44,959 nucleotides of DNA. Origin: Dyella sp. EPa41 (GTDB lineage Bacteria > Pseudomonadota > Gammaproteobacteria > Xanthomonadales > Rhodanobacteraceae). This document shows positions 23,538 to 32,479 of the stretch, piece after piece. How positions within the stretch are numbered: the stretch's first letter is position 1; every line of letters starts with the position of its first letter. A program made the position numbers and the translations under genes. Below the pieces are notes generated by a model that worked only from the letters and a program-made list of their open reading frames with translations, had not been told where the DNA came from and did no database searches. The stretch lies in the NCBI RefSeq assembly GCF_016586165.1, contig NZ_BCPR01000039.1, forward strand, positions 1 to 44,959. Direction: 5' to 3'.

Positions 23538-24401
23538 ATGACGGAAACCAACGTCCGCGAACTGGTCGACCTGCTCGAACTCGAGCGGCTGGAGGACAAC
23601 CTGTTCCGCGGCCAGAGCCGTGACATCGGTACGCACTTCGTCTTTGGCGGGCAGGTGCTCGGACAGGCCCTATCGGCCGCCCAGCGTACGGTGGAGGCGC
23701 CGCGCGAGGCGCATTCGCTGCACGCCTATTTCCTGCGCGCGGGCGACATCAACGCGCCCATCGTCTACAGCGTGGAGCGCACCCGCGACGGCGGCACGTT
23801 CTCTTCGCGCCGCGTGGTGGCGATCCAGCACGGCCAGCCCATCCTGAATGGCTCGATTTCGTTCCAGGTGCCGGAAACCGGTTTTGAACACCAGTCGTCG
23901 ATGCCTGAAGTCCCGATGCCCGAGGACATCGAGCCGATGCAGCCGCTGCCGCCCGAGCGCCTGGCCAAGCTGCCGGAGAAGCTCCAGCGCTGGCTGGGCG
24001 TGGACGCGCCGTTCGAATTCCGCCATGTGTGGCCACAGGACAAGCTGCACCCGGTCAAGCGCCCGCCCTTCCAGCACATCTGGTTCCGGCTCACGGCGCC
24101 GGTGGGCGATTCGCCGGAACTGCACCGTTCCCTGCTGGCCTACGCTTCGGACTTCAACCTGATCGGTACGGCCACCCTGCCGCACGGCATCTCCTACTAC
24201 ACGCACAACGTGCAGATGGCGAGCCTGGACCATGCATTGTGGTTCCACCGGCCGTTCCGCGTGGACGAATGGCTGCTCTACTCCTTCGACAGCCCGACCG
24301 CGCAGGGCGCCCGTGGCCTGGCACGCGGGCAGATCTTCACCCGCGAGGGCCGCCTGGTGGCCTCTACCGCCCAGGAAGGCCTCATCCGCCTGCGCGGCTG
24401 A
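23538..24401 (+). CDS. tesB: Acyl-CoA thioesterase II
   Basis: A 287-residue TesB (E. coli 286) that hydrolyses medium- and long-chain acyl-CoA to free fatty acid and CoA. It has a double hot-dog fold: the first module carries VFGGQVLGQALSAAQRTV and HSLHAYFLRAGD. The second carries LLAYASDFNLIGTATLPHG with the catalytic Asp, then MASLDHALWFHRPFRVDEW and STAQEGLIR with the catalytic Gln. Transcribed from its own -10 box and followed by a structured leader of the DUF2007-like gene. Confidence 0.95.
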   Translation: MTETNVRELVDLLELERLEDNLFRGQSRDIGTHFVFGGQVLGQALSAAQRTVEAPREAHSLHAYFLRAGDINAPIVYSVERTRDGGTFSSRRVVAIQHGQPILNGSISFQVPETGFEHQSSMPEVPMPEDIEPMQPLPPERLAKLPEKLQRWLGVDAPFEFRHVWPQDKLHPVKRPPFQHIWFRLTAPVGDSPELHRSLLAYASDFNLIGTATLPHGISYYTHNVQMASLDHALWFHRPFRVDEWLLYSFDSPTAQGARGLARGQIFTREGRLVASTAQEGLIRLRG

Positions 24402-24419
24402 GGGCCCGGGGCCCCGTAG

Positions 24420-24425
24420 TAAAAT
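24420..24425 (+). promoter_or_regulatory. Candidate -10 box before the DUF2007-like gene
   Basis: TAAAAT followed by CGGC, 67 bp before the ATG at 24493. It implies a 5' leader of about 60 nt that contains two strong hairpins. No confident -35. Confidence 0.35.
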
Positions 24426-24430
24426 CGGCG

Positions 24431-24474
24431 GCGGGCGCATTTCGCCCGCTGACCCGTCCGGCCCGCCCGGACGG
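24431..24474 (+). promoter_or_regulatory. Two tandem perfect hairpins in a 5' leader
   Basis: Hairpin 1: GCGGGCG-CATTT-CGCCCGC (24431-24449). Hairpin 2: CCGTCCGG-CCCGC-CCGGACGG (24454-24474). Both are perfect stems and lie between a -10-like box and the ATG at 24493. They could instead be read-through terminators of tesB; the weak GGGTTTT tract after the second makes that possible. Confidence 0.45.
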
Positions 24475-24492
24475 CAACCCAGGGTTTTCTCC

Positions 24493-24885
24493 ATGCGTCA
24501 GCTCTATACCTCTCCCCGCCAGGACAACATCGATCGCGTCGCTGCGCTGCTGACCGAGCAGGGCATCGAGTGCACCATCGAGAACCGCTCGAACTACAAC
24601 CGCCCCAGCTACCAGCGCTTCAGCTACTCCCAGCGCAACGAAAACCGGGACAACTGGGCCCAGGTCTGGGTGACCCGCGCAGACGACTACACCCGGGCCC
24701 GGGCGCTGCTGAAGGAACTGGGCATCGAGCCGGTGGTGCGCCATGGCGAAGAGCTGGCCCTGGCCCGCAATCCAACCCCGGAAGGGCGCCGCCAGAGCGT
24801 CGCCACCCGGATCCGCCGCATTGTCATGTTGGCGGTGGCGGGGGCCTTCGTGGTGCTCATGCTTCGTTATATGGGCGTGATCTGA
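24493..24885 (+). CDS. DUF2007-like protein with C-terminal membrane anchor
   Basis: A 130-residue protein. The N-terminal 85 residues fit the DUF2007 'putative signal transducing protein' pattern: MRQLYTSPRQDNIDRVAALL, EQGIECTIENRS, WVTRADDYTRARALLKELG. A basic linker (RRQSVATRIRRIV) leads to a single C-terminal transmembrane helix (MLAVAGAFVVLMLRYMGV). The domain would therefore face the cytoplasm and be tail-anchored. No function is established. The leader upstream is strongly structured. Confidence 0.78.
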   Translation: MRQLYTSPRQDNIDRVAALLTEQGIECTIENRSNYNRPSYQRFSYSQRNENRDNWAQVWVTRADDYTRARALLKELGIEPVVRHGEELALARNPTPEGRRQSVATRIRRIVMLAVAGAFVVLMLRYMGVI

Positions 24886-24986
24886 GCGGGCTCAGCCTGA
24901 ATCGAGGGCCCAATCGGGCAAGCCGACACAATCTATCGGCATTTTCCTACTCACATGACAGACCTGACCGGACATAGAATCCGTCC

Positions 24987-25697
24987 ATGCGCTCTGATCG
25001 TGTCCGCCTTTTCCAAACGCTGCCGCACACCTGCGGCTACTTTGCCGAGCGCACGGCACAGAACCTGGTGATCGATCCGGCGGCGCCGCAGCTGGACCAG
25101 TTGTACGGTCCCGCGCTGGAGCGCGGCTTCCGTCGCGCCGGCGGGCACCTGTACTACCCCTATTGCAGCAACTGCCGCGCCTGCACGCCCTGCCGCATCG
25201 ACGTGGCGCGCTTCATGCCGGACCGCTCGCAGCGGCGTTGCCTGAAGCGCAATGAGGACCTGCACGTCATCGAATCGATGGCCGGCTACAACACCGAGAG
25301 GCATTCGCTGTACGAGCGCTACCTGCGCCAGCGACATCCCGGTGGCGGCATGGACGAAGCGGATGCCAGCGATTTCCGACGCTTCCTCACCGCGCCCTGG
25401 AGCCCCACGCTCTTCCTGGAGTTCCGCCACGGCTCGCGCCTGCTCGGCGTCGCCGTGACTGATCTTTGCCTGCAAGGCCTGTCGGCGGTCTATACGTTCT
25501 ACGACCCGGATGAAACCGCCCGCGGCCTGGGCACTTACGCCATCCTGCAACAGGTGGCCCTGGCAAAGCGCCGTGGCCTGCCGTGGGTATACCTGGGTTT
25601 CTGGATCGCCGGCCACCCGAAGATGGACTACAAGCGGCGCTTCCGCCCGCTGCAGATCCGCACCAGCGAAGGCTGGGTGGAGATGCCGGAGAGCTGA
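24987..25697 (+). CDS. bpt: Aspartate/glutamate leucyltransferase
   Basis: A 236-residue leucyl/arginyl-tRNA-protein transferase of the bacterial Bpt type. It attaches leucine from Leu-tRNA to proteins with N-terminal Asp or Glu, marking them for ClpS/ClpAP degradation. Evidence: LPHTCGYFAERTAQNLV at the start, LYYPYCSNCRACTPCRIDV with the conserved cysteines, FRRFLTAPW, YTFYDPDETARGLGTYAILQQ and YLGFWIAGHPKMDYKRRFRPL. Length agrees with known Bpt (about 234). A TAGAAT box ends 6 nt before the ATG, so the mRNA may be nearly leaderless. Confidence 0.95.
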   Translation: MRSDRVRLFQTLPHTCGYFAERTAQNLVIDPAAPQLDQLYGPALERGFRRAGGHLYYPYCSNCRACTPCRIDVARFMPDRSQRRCLKRNEDLHVIESMAGYNTERHSLYERYLRQRHPGGGMDEADASDFRRFLTAPWSPTLFLEFRHGSRLLGVAVTDLCLQGLSAVYTFYDPDETARGLGTYAILQQVALAKRRGLPWVYLGFWIAGHPKMDYKRRFRPLQIRTSEGWVEMPES

Positions 25698-25721
25698 GCC
25701 CCGGCCACCAAACCAGCCCCT

Positions 25722-25835
25722 GTAGGAGCGCACCCCGTGCGCGACCGGCGCGGCATTCGGGCGGTAAGCGACGGCGAAAGCCGAATACCGGGATGATCGC
25801 GTGGTGTTGCGGTCGCGCACGGGGTGCGCTCCTAC
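25722..25835. repeat. REP-like palindrome, copy 4 (long loop)
   Basis: Arms 25722-25744 and 25813-25835 are perfect 23-bp reverse complements (start GTAGGAGCGCACCCCGTG). The 68-bp centre differs from copies 1-3 and includes an inner ATTCGG/CCGAAT pairing. It fills the convergent gap between bpt and the alcohol dehydrogenase gene. Confidence 0.88.
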
Positions 25836-25849
25836 AAGAGCGAGGCGAG

Positions 25850-26887
25850 TCAGGGTGTGCCGATATCCAGCACCACGCGGCCCTGGATATGTCCTTCGCG
25901 CAGGCCCTGCAGCACGTCGTTCACATCCTCCAGCTTCCGCCGTTCGATCGTCGGCACCACCTTGCCTTCGGCGGCGAATGCGACGGCTTCGGCCAGATCC
26001 TTGCGCGTACCCACGATGGAGCCGCGGATGGTGAGGCGCTTGAGCACGACATCGAAGATCGGCGTGGCGAAATCGCCCGGCGGCAGGCCGACGAGACTCA
26101 TGGTGCCGCGGCGACGGGTGAAGCTGAGCGCCTGCGAAAACGCCTTTGGCGAGACCGCCGTGACCAAGACGCCGTGCGCGCCGCCGCCGGTGGCATCCAG
26201 TACTTGCTCGACGGCTTGCGGGCTGCGCGCGTCCACGGCAGCGGATGCGCCAAGCTTGCGTGCAAGTTCGAGCTTGTCCTCGGCCACGTCCACCGCCACG
26301 ACGTTCAGCCCCATCGCCGTCGCGTACTGGATGGCCAGATGGCCGAGGCCGCCGATCCCTGAAATGGCGATCCATTCACCCGGCCGCGCCTCGGTCTCGC
26401 GAATACCCTTGTAGGTCGTCACGCCCGCACAGAGGATCGGCGCCATGGCGGCATGGTCGACATCCTTCGGCAAACGCGCCACGTAGGCGGCGTTGCCGAT
26501 CGCGTATTCGGCAAAACTGCCGTTCACGCTGTAACCGCTGTCGTGCTGCGTCTCGCACAGCGTTTCCCAGCCGGTGATGCAGTATTCGCAATGCCCGCAT
26601 GCATCGTGCAGCCAGGCGATGCCCACCGCGTCGCCGACCTTCAGGTTGTCCACGCCCTCGCCCAGGGCGGCCACCACGCCGACGCCTTCGTGGCCCGGAA
26701 TGAAGGGCGGCTGCGGCTTTACGGGCCAATCGCCATCCACCGCGTGCACGTCGGTATGGCAGACACCGCTGCTGACGATCTTCACCAGCACCTCGCCACG
26801 CCCGGGCGTTGGCACGGGTACGTCCTCGATACGCAGCGGTTCGCCGAAACGGTGCGCGACGGCGGCCTTCATCGTCTTGGGTGCCAT
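25850..26887 (-). CDS. adhP: Zinc-dependent alcohol dehydrogenase (AdhP-like)
   Basis: A 345-residue medium-chain dehydrogenase. Catalytic zinc: Cys43 in GVCHTDVHAVDGD and the His in PGHEGVGVV. Structural zinc: the four cysteines in DACGHCEYCITGWETLC. Cofactor binding: ISGIGGLGHLAIQYA, then VAVDVAEDKL, whose acidic residue favours NAD. This matches the ethanol-active AdhP/AdhA group; the physiological substrate is not certain. AAGGAG lies 7 nt before the ATG at 26887, favouring it over an ATG 7 codons upstream. Confidence 0.93.
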   Translation of the reverse strand: MAPKTMKAAVAHRFGEPLRIEDVPVPTPGRGEVLVKIVSSGVCHTDVHAVDGDWPVKPQPPFIPGHEGVGVVAALGEGVDNLKVGDAVGIAWLHDACGHCEYCITGWETLCETQHDSGYSVNGSFAEYAIGNAAYVARLPKDVDHAAMAPILCAGVTTYKGIRETEARPGEWIAISGIGGLGHLAIQYATAMGLNVVAVDVAEDKLELARKLGASAAVDARSPQAVEQVLDATGGGAHGVLVTAVSPKAFSQALSFTRRRGTMSLVGLPPGDFATPIFDVVLKRLTIRGSIVGTRKDLAEAVAFAAEGKVVPTIERRKLEDVNDVLQGLREGHIQGRVVLDIGTP

Positions 26888-27020
26888 GGGTGATCTCCTT
26901 GGGGTCATGGAGCGCAGCCGCCCGGTCGCGCCATGCGACGGGGCGCGGCTGCGCGGGGCACCTCACGATGCCTTCCACCGCGTGATGGGCGGATGACATG
27001 GATCAGCCATCTGCGACACT

Positions 27021-28541
27021 TCAGGAGTTGACGACGGCCTGCGGCATGACCGGATACGGATGAAGCTTGACCAGCGGCACGGAAACCCCGTCGTCGCCCA
27101 CCACGCGGCAGTGGGTCCGGTCGAGCTGCCGCGGCTCTTCCACGCCGCAGCTGTGCGCGATGATGCCTACCTCGTGCATTACGTTCGTTGCGTAATGCGC
27201 CACGCGCTCGCTCTTGTCGGTAACCACCAGGCCGCGCTGCAACTTCGGGTTCTGCGTGGTGATGCCGGTCGGGCAGGTATTGCGATTGCATTGCAGCGAT
27301 TGGATGCAGCCCAATGCCAGCATGAAGCCGCGCGCGGAATTGACGAAGTCCGCGCCCATCGACAGCGCCCAGGCCACGTCGTACGCGGTGATGCATTTGC
27401 CCGAGCAGATCACCTTGATGCGCTCGCGCAACCCCTTCACGATCAGCATGTCCACCAGCATCGGCAACGCCTCGTGCAGCGGCAGGCCCACGCCTTCCAT
27501 CAGGGTCTGCGGCGCCGCGCCGGTGCCACCTTCCGACCCGTCGACGATGATGAAATCCGGCGCGCTCTCGATGCCCCGTTTGTGCACTTCATCGCACAGC
27601 TCCGCGATCCAGTCGACGCCGCCGAACACCGCCTTGAAGCCCACGGGCTTGCCGGTGAGATCGCGGATGTGGCGAATCGCATCCATCAGCTCCGTCACGT
27701 TGCCGATGTCGAGATGGCGATTGGGGCTCTGCGAATCCTGCCCCACCGGAATGCCACGGATTTCCGCGATCTCCGGCGTCACCTTCGCGGCCGGCAGCAG
27801 GCCGCCCATGCCGGGCTTGGCGCCTTGGCCGAGCTTGATGCTCACCATCTTCACCTGCTTGTGCGCGCAGATCGCCAGGAGCTTGTCGTCATCGAGCTTG
27901 CCGTCCGGCGTGCGCACGCCGTACTTGGCGGTGCCGATTTCGAAGATGATGTCGCAGCCGCCTTCCAGGTGATAGGGCGCGAGGCCGCCCTCGCCCGTGT
28001 CCATCCAGATGCCGGCCTTGGCCGCGCCGCGCGACAGCGCGCGCACCGCCGGCGCGGACAGCGCGCCGAAGCTCATGGCCGAGATGTTGAAGAACGCCGC
28101 GTGCCGGTAAGGCTCGCGTGAGTACGGCCCGAGCGTGACCGGTCGCGGCTCGAGCTGCCGTTCGCCCAGCGCGGGAAACGGTGCATTGACGAAGAACGGC
28201 ACGCCCTCGCCCCGCAGGTCGCGGGTGGAACCGAAGGCGTTGGTGTTGTCGACATTCTTTGCCGCGCGATAGACCCACATGCGCTGTGCGCGATTGAACG
28301 GCAGTTCCTCGCGATCGCTGGAATACAGGTACTGGCGGAAGAACTCGCCCAGATGCAGGAACCAGTACCGGAAGTGGCCGATGACCGGATAGTTGCGCAA
28401 CACCGAATTGGAGGTCTGGTGGCGATCCACGAACCACACCACCATGACGACGACAGCCAGCAGCACGAGCAGCAGCAGGAAGAAGGCGGCGAAGGTTTCG
28501 ACCACTACGACCAGCCAGTGCGCAAATCCCGACGGTTCCAT
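27021..28541 (-). CDS. Membrane-anchored glutamate-synthase-like FMN protein
   Basis: A 506-residue protein with an N-terminal transmembrane stretch (about 8-38, LVVVVETFAAFFLLLLVLLA and on) and a GltB-type FMN barrel. Signature parts: AAFFNISAMSFGALSAPAVRAL, TGEGGLAPYH, VSIKLGQGAKPGMGGLLPAAK, FIIVDGSEGGTGAAP and a cluster motif C-x5-C-x4-C in GCIQSLQCNRNTCPTGI, as in the 3Fe-4S site of glutamate synthase. The glutaminase domain is absent. The family is widespread, but its reaction is not settled. GGAGG lies 5 nt before the ATG; a GTG just before it is less well placed. Confidence 0.88.
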   Translation of the reverse strand: MEPSGFAHWLVVVVETFAAFFLLLLVLLAVVVMVVWFVDRHQTSNSVLRNYPVIGHFRYWFLHLGEFFRQYLYSSDREELPFNRAQRMWVYRAAKNVDNTNAFGSTRDLRGEGVPFFVNAPFPALGERQLEPRPVTLGPYSREPYRHAAFFNISAMSFGALSAPAVRALSRGAAKAGIWMDTGEGGLAPYHLEGGCDIIFEIGTAKYGVRTPDGKLDDDKLLAICAHKQVKMVSIKLGQGAKPGMGGLLPAAKVTPEIAEIRGIPVGQDSQSPNRHLDIGNVTELMDAIRHIRDLTGKPVGFKAVFGGVDWIAELCDEVHKRGIESAPDFIIVDGSEGGTGAAPQTLMEGVGLPLHEALPMLVDMLIVKGLRERIKVICSGKCITAYDVAWALSMGADFVNSARGFMLALGCIQSLQCNRNTCPTGITTQNPKLQRGLVVTDKSERVAHYATNVMHEVGIIAHSCGVEEPRQLDRTHCRVVGDDGVSVPLVKLHPYPVMPQAVVNS

Positions 28542-28627
28542 CACTGCCTCCGGTTGTCATCGTTGTATTTGCATGTTCCGCAGGCGACTACGGAAACAAG
28601 AGCCGCCTCGCGACGGCCTTGGCGGAT

Positions 28628-28657
28628 CGGACACGGCGATCTTCATCGGAGTGTCCG
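28628..28657 (-). terminator. Hairpin downstream of purT
   Basis: CGGACAC and GTGTCCG enclose GAT-CTTC-ATC with 3-nt internal loops. It lies 44 bp past the purT stop on the minus strand; no U-run follows. Weak terminator candidate. Confidence 0.3.
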
Positions 28658-28700
28658 CTCCGCTTTGGATCCTCTCCTCAAAACGAGGGAAAGGGAAGCA

Positions 28701-29882
28701 TCAGAGTTCCACGCGCAACGCGTTCGCCGCGGTGATCGCCTTCGCTTTCGCCGACGCGATGTCTTCGTCGCGCGCCAACGTGACGGCCATGCGCCGGCGT
28801 CCCTTTACCGTGGGCTTGCCGAAGATGCGCAGCTGCGTATCGGGCTGGCCCAGGGCTTCGGCCACGTTGAAATAACGGGGCGCATCACCCTCGCCTTCCA
28901 CCAGCACCGCGCACGAGGCGGAGGGGCCGAGCTGGCGAATGGCCGGGATGGGCAAGCCGAGGATCGCACGCGCATGCAACGCGAACTCGGAGAGATCCTG
29001 CGAAATCAAGGTGACCAGGCCGGTGTCGTGCGGACGCGGGCTCACTTCCGAGAAGATCACCTGGTCGCCCTTGACGAAAAACTCCACGCCGAACACGCCC
29101 CAGCCGCCGAGCGCATGGGTGATCGCGGCCGCCTGGCGCTGCGCCTCGGCCAGCGCCGCCTCACTCATTGGCTGCGGCTGCCACGATTCGCGATAGTCGC
29201 CATCTTCCTGGCGATGCCCGATGGGGGCGCAAAAGCTCGCACCGTCCTTGTGCTGGACGGTAAGCAGGGTGATTTCGTAGTCGAAATCCACGAAGCCCTC
29301 GACGATCACCCGCCCCTTGCCGGCACGCCCGCCGGACTGCGCGTAATCCCAGGCAGCCTGCAGCTCGTCTTCGCGATGCACCACGCTCTGTCCCTTGCCG
29401 GACGAGCTCATCACCGGCTTGATCACGAACGGCAGGCCGATTTCGGTGGCGGCGGCACGGTATTCGGCCTCGGTTTCGCAGAAGCGATAGCGCGACGTGG
29501 GGAGCGCGAGCTCTTCGGCGGCCAGGCGGCGAATGCCTTCGCGATCCATGGTGAGCCACGCGGCGCGCGCCGTGGGAATCACGCGCAGGCCGCCTTTTTC
29601 CAGTTCGACCAGGGTCGGCGTATGGATGGCCTCGATTTCCGGCACCACCAGGTCCGGCTTTTCCTGCTCGATCAGCCGGCGCAACGCGGCGCCATCCAGC
29701 ATGTCGATCACATGGCTGCGATGGGCCACCTGCATGGCCGGCGCATTCGCATAGCGGTCCACCGCGATCACTTCCACGGCCAAGCGCTGCAGCTCGATGG
29801 CCACCTCCTTGCCGAGTTCGCCCGAACCCAGCAGCAGCACGCGCAGGGCGCGGTCGGAATAAGGCGTGCCAAACGGCTTCAT
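28701..29882 (-). CDS. purT: Formate-dependent phosphoribosylglycinamide formyltransferase
   Basis: A 393-residue PurT (E. coli 392), an ATP-grasp enzyme that formylates GAR with formate and ATP in purine synthesis. Evidence: [20 protein letters not shown] (pre-ATP-grasp), [15 protein letters not shown], the glycine-rich loop [53 protein letters not shown] (metal ligands) and the C-terminal [20 protein letters not shown] precedes the ATG at 29882. It is divergent from the transglutaminase-like gene. Confidence 0.97.
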   Translation of the reverse strand: MKPFGTPYSDRALRVLLLGSGELGKEVAIELQRLAVEVIAVDRYANAPAMQVAHRSHVIDMLDGAALRRLIEQEKPDLVVPEIEAIHTPTLVELEKGGLRVIPTARAAWLTMDREGIRRLAAEELALPTSRYRFCETEAEYRAAATEIGLPFVIKPVMSSSGKGQSVVHREDELQAAWDYAQSGGRAGKGRVIVEGFVDFDYEITLLTVQHKDGASFCAPIGHRQEDGDYRESWQPQPMSEAALAEAQRQAAAITHALGGWGVFGVEFFVKGDQVIFSEVSPRPHDTGLVTLISQDLSEFALHARAILGLPIPAIRQLGPSASCAVLVEGEGDAPRYFNVAEALGQPDTQLRIFGKPTVKGRRRMAVTLARDEDIASAKAKAITAANALRVEL

Positions 29883-30028
29883 CGGTCTCTCCCCGGGGTG
29901 GCAAATGCGCATTGTAAGCGGCCGGGACGGGGGCGGCGGAGATGGCGCGCATGACCTGTCGGAAGTCCCATTGACGAATGCCTCGAACCGGCATTGACTG
30001 TCTTTGCCACCGTCCCCGCGGAACGACT

Positions 30029-31546
30029 ATGCGCAACCGGACTGCCATGCTCTTGCTGGTGTTGTCGTTGTGCCCCACCCCGGGATCCGTTGCCCGGGCC
30101 GAGGGAGTGGCGCCTGCGGATACCACCTGGATGACGGTGCTGTTGGGCGGCCGCAAGATCGGCCATCTCGAGATCAGCCATGAGCGCGTCGGCGATGTGG
30201 TCACCACGACGCAGGACCTCGTGATCGAACTCAACCGCGGCGGCAGCGGCGTCCCGCTGGGCGTACTGACCCGCAGCATGGAAAGCAGCGCCGGCGAACC
30301 GTTGGGGTTCTATGCGCGCAGCACGCTGTCCTCCTCCGACACGATCGTGGAAGGCAAGCGCCAGCCCGGTGGCGATTTCACGGTAACCACCACCGTCGAC
30401 GGCAACTCGCGCCAGACCCTCTTGGTCTGGCCGCCTGGCGCGATGCTGGCCGAAGGCCAGCGCCTCGCCCTGGTCAAGGCCGCTAGCCGTCCTGGCGAAA
30501 ACTACACCATGGACATGTTCGACCCGGCCAGCCAGGCCGTCGCCCGCGTGGCGATGACGGTCATCGGCGACGAAAAGGTGGCCCTGCCCGAAGGCACCAT
30601 GGTGCTCAGCCACCAGCGCCAGGTACTGAAGACGCCGCGCGGCTCGCAGACCATGGACCTGTGGCTGGACAACGAGGGCTTCGCGCGCAAAGGCATGCTC
30701 GACATGCTGGGTCGCAAGCTGGAAATGCTCGCCTGCAGCCGCAAGTGCGCCATGGCGCCGGTGCAGAAGATGGACATGTTCCGCGCGGCGATGGTCGATT
30801 CGCCGCGATTGCTGCCCGCCTACCTGCGCAGCTCGTTCCTGCGTTACCGCATCCGCACGCCGGCAGGCAGTCCGCAACCGATCATCGGCACCGACGAACA
30901 GCACGTGATGGACCTGGGCCGCGGCAACTGGCTGGTCGATGTCGGCAACCCGCAACCCGGCGGGCAGGCGCCGCCTTCAGGCGAAGACACCTTGCCCAAT
31001 GCCTGGGTGCAGTCCGACGCACCCGAAATCCGCCAACTGGCGGCGCAGGTCGTGGGCGACGCGCGTGACGACCTGCAGAAGATGCGCCGTCTGCGCAGCT
31101 TCGTCAGCGACTACATCACGCAGCACGGGCTGGACGTGGGCTACGCCTCGGCACTGGAAGTGCTGCGCACGCATGACGGCGACTGCACCGAATACGCCGT
31201 GCTGCTCGCGGCCTTGGCACGCGCCGAGCACATCCCCACCCGCGTCGTGACCGGCATGGTCTATGCCGACCGCTTTTCCGGCGCGTCGCGCGTGTTCGTG
31301 CCCCATGCGTGGGTGCAGTCCTGGATCAACGGGCGCTGGCAGAGTTTCGACGCTGCCCTGCGCCACTTCGACAGCACCCACATTGCCCTGGACACGGGCG
31401 ATGGCGACCCGTGGCATTTCTTCAACGTCGCCAACCTGTTCGGCCAGCTGCACATCGAGGAAGTGACCCCGACGGGCGAGCTGGCGGGCAACCTGCCACC
31501 GCCGACCGTGAGCGAGCCGCCCGTAAGCGCCGGCAACGGACGGTAG
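30029..31546 (+). CDS. Exported transglutaminase-like protein
   Basis: A 505-residue protein with a signal peptide (RTAMLLLVLSLCPTPGSVARA). The first 300 residues form a beta-rich region of unknown type (WMTVLLGGRKIGHLEISHE). A transglutaminase-like fold lies at about 345-480: Cys in HDGDCTEYAVLLAALARA, His in VFVPHAWVQSWINGRWQ and Asp in FDAALRHFD complete the catalytic triad. Bacterial relatives are papain-like proteases or amidases acting in the periplasm. Substrate unknown. The ATG at 30029 begins the signal peptide. Confidence 0.85.
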   Translation: MRNRTAMLLLVLSLCPTPGSVARAEGVAPADTTWMTVLLGGRKIGHLEISHERVGDVVTTTQDLVIELNRGGSGVPLGVLTRSMESSAGEPLGFYARSTLSSSDTIVEGKRQPGGDFTVTTTVDGNSRQTLLVWPPGAMLAEGQRLALVKAASRPGENYTMDMFDPASQAVARVAMTVIGDEKVALPEGTMVLSHQRQVLKTPRGSQTMDLWLDNEGFARKGMLDMLGRKLEMLACSRKCAMAPVQKMDMFRAAMVDSPRLLPAYLRSSFLRYRIRTPAGSPQPIIGTDEQHVMDLGRGNWLVDVGNPQPGGQAPPSGEDTLPNAWVQSDAPEIRQLAAQVVGDARDDLQKMRRLRSFVSDYITQHGLDVGYASALEVLRTHDGDCTEYAVLLAALARAEHIPTRVVTGMVYADRFSGASRVFVPHAWVQSWINGRWQSFDAALRHFDSTHIALDTGDGDPWHFFNVANLFGQLHIEEVTPTGELAGNLPPPTVSEPPVSAGNGR

Positions 31547-31561
31547 CCACGGCACTTGCAC

Positions 31562-31584
31562 TTAGATATCAATTTGATATCAAA
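31562..31584. promoter_or_regulatory. Tandem palindromes, likely operator of the SPFH operon
   Basis: TTTGATATCAAA (31573-31584) is a perfect 12-bp palindrome. TTAGATATCAAT (31562-31573) is a second, imperfect copy whose centre lies 11 bp away, one helical turn. This is the spacing expected for cooperative binding of two dimers, typical of ribbon-helix-helix repressors. Such a protein is encoded at the end of the same operon. The sites would overlap a weak TTGCAC (31556) / TATCAA (31578) promoter. Confidence 0.55.
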
Positions 31585-31585
31585 T

Positions 31586-31602
31586 CCTCCCAACCAGGGA
31601 GG
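31586..31602 (+). promoter_or_regulatory. Hairpin masking the SPFH gene ribosome binding site
   Basis: CCTCCC-AACCA-GGGAGG forms a perfect 6-bp GC-rich stem. The right arm is the Shine-Dalgarno sequence, 7 nt before the ATG at 31610, so the folded mRNA would block initiation. Confidence 0.5.
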
Positions 31603-31609
31603 AATCAGC

Positions 31610-32479
31610 ATGAACGAGCGTCAGGGTTTTTCGGTTGCCGGCATACCGATGGTCTTTGTCTGCTTCCTGATGGGCGTGGGAAGCGTCGCACTGTGGATGG
31701 AAACAGCTCGCGGCACCACGGGCTATCTTGGCCCGGCGGGCGTGCTTCTCATCGCACTCGCGCTGCTCATGGTGAAGGGGTTCTTTCAGGTCGCCCCCAA
31801 CGAAGGCCAGGTGTTGCAGCTGTTCGGCAAGTACGCCGGCACCGTGCGCGTGGAGGGCCTGCGCTGGACCAACCCGTTCTGCACCCGCCGGCGCGTCTCG
31901 CTTCGCGTGCGCAACTTCGAGAGCGGCAAGCTCAAGGTGAACGACAGCGACGGCAACCCGATCGAGATCGCGGCCGTGGTGGTATGGCAGGTGATCGACA
32001 CCGCCGAAGCGGTGTTCTGCGTGGACGACTACGAAAACTTCGTCACCATCCAGAGCGAATCCGCACTGCGCCAAATGGCGCAGAACTACCCCTACGACGC
32101 GCACGACGACGGCAAGCCCGCGCTGCGCAGCCACGGCGACATCATCAACAACCACCTGCGCGACGAAATCCAGGCACGCTTGGACAAGGCCGGCGTGCGC
32201 GTGGTCGAAGCGCGCATCAGCCACCTCGCCTATGCGCAGGAAATCGCGCAGGCCATGCTGCAGCGCCAGCAGGCGAACGCCATCGTGGCGGCGCGCGAGC
32301 GCATCGTGGAAGGCGCCGTGGGCATGGTCGCGATGGCGCTGGAAAAACTGCGCCAGCAAGGCGTCGTGGAACTGGACGAAGAGCGCAAGGCCGCCATGGT
32401 CAGCAACCTGCTGGTGGTGCTCTGCGGCGACCGCGCCACGCAGCCCGTGGTGAACGCCGGCACGCTCTATGGCGGCTGA
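31610..32479 (+). CDS. SPFH (stomatin/prohibitin-like) membrane protein
   Basis: A 289-residue protein with two N-terminal hydrophobic segments (about 10-30 and 42-58) and an SPFH domain at about 60-230: [41 protein letters not shown] and [24 protein letters not shown], the last leading into an alanine-rich helical tail. SPFH proteins assemble membrane scaffolds and often partner with proteases. No NfeD or protease gene is adjacent; instead a ribbon-helix-helix gene overlaps the 3' end by 11 bp. Preceded by operator-like palindromes and a hairpin over the ribosome site. Confidence 0.88.
   Translation: MNERQGFSVAGIPMVFVCFLMGVGSVALWMETARGTTGYLGPAGVLLIALALLMVKGFFQVAPNEGQVLQLFGKYAGTVRVEGLRWTNPFCTRRRVSLRVRNFESGKLKVNDSDGNPIEIAAVVVWQVIDTAEAVFCVDDYENFVTIQSESALRQMAQNYPYDAHDDGKPALRSHGDIINNHLRDEIQARLDKAGVRVVEARISHLAYAQEIAQAMLQRQQANAIVAARERIVEGAVGMVAMALEKLRQQGVVELDEERKAAMVSNLLVVLCGDRATQPVVNAGTLYGG

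Noticed and set aside
26888-27020. Possible riboswitch or small RNA between the alcohol dehydrogenase and FMN protein genes
   Set aside because: No conserved riboswitch core or strong fold is visible; a Shine-Dalgarno and ordinary spacer explain the region.
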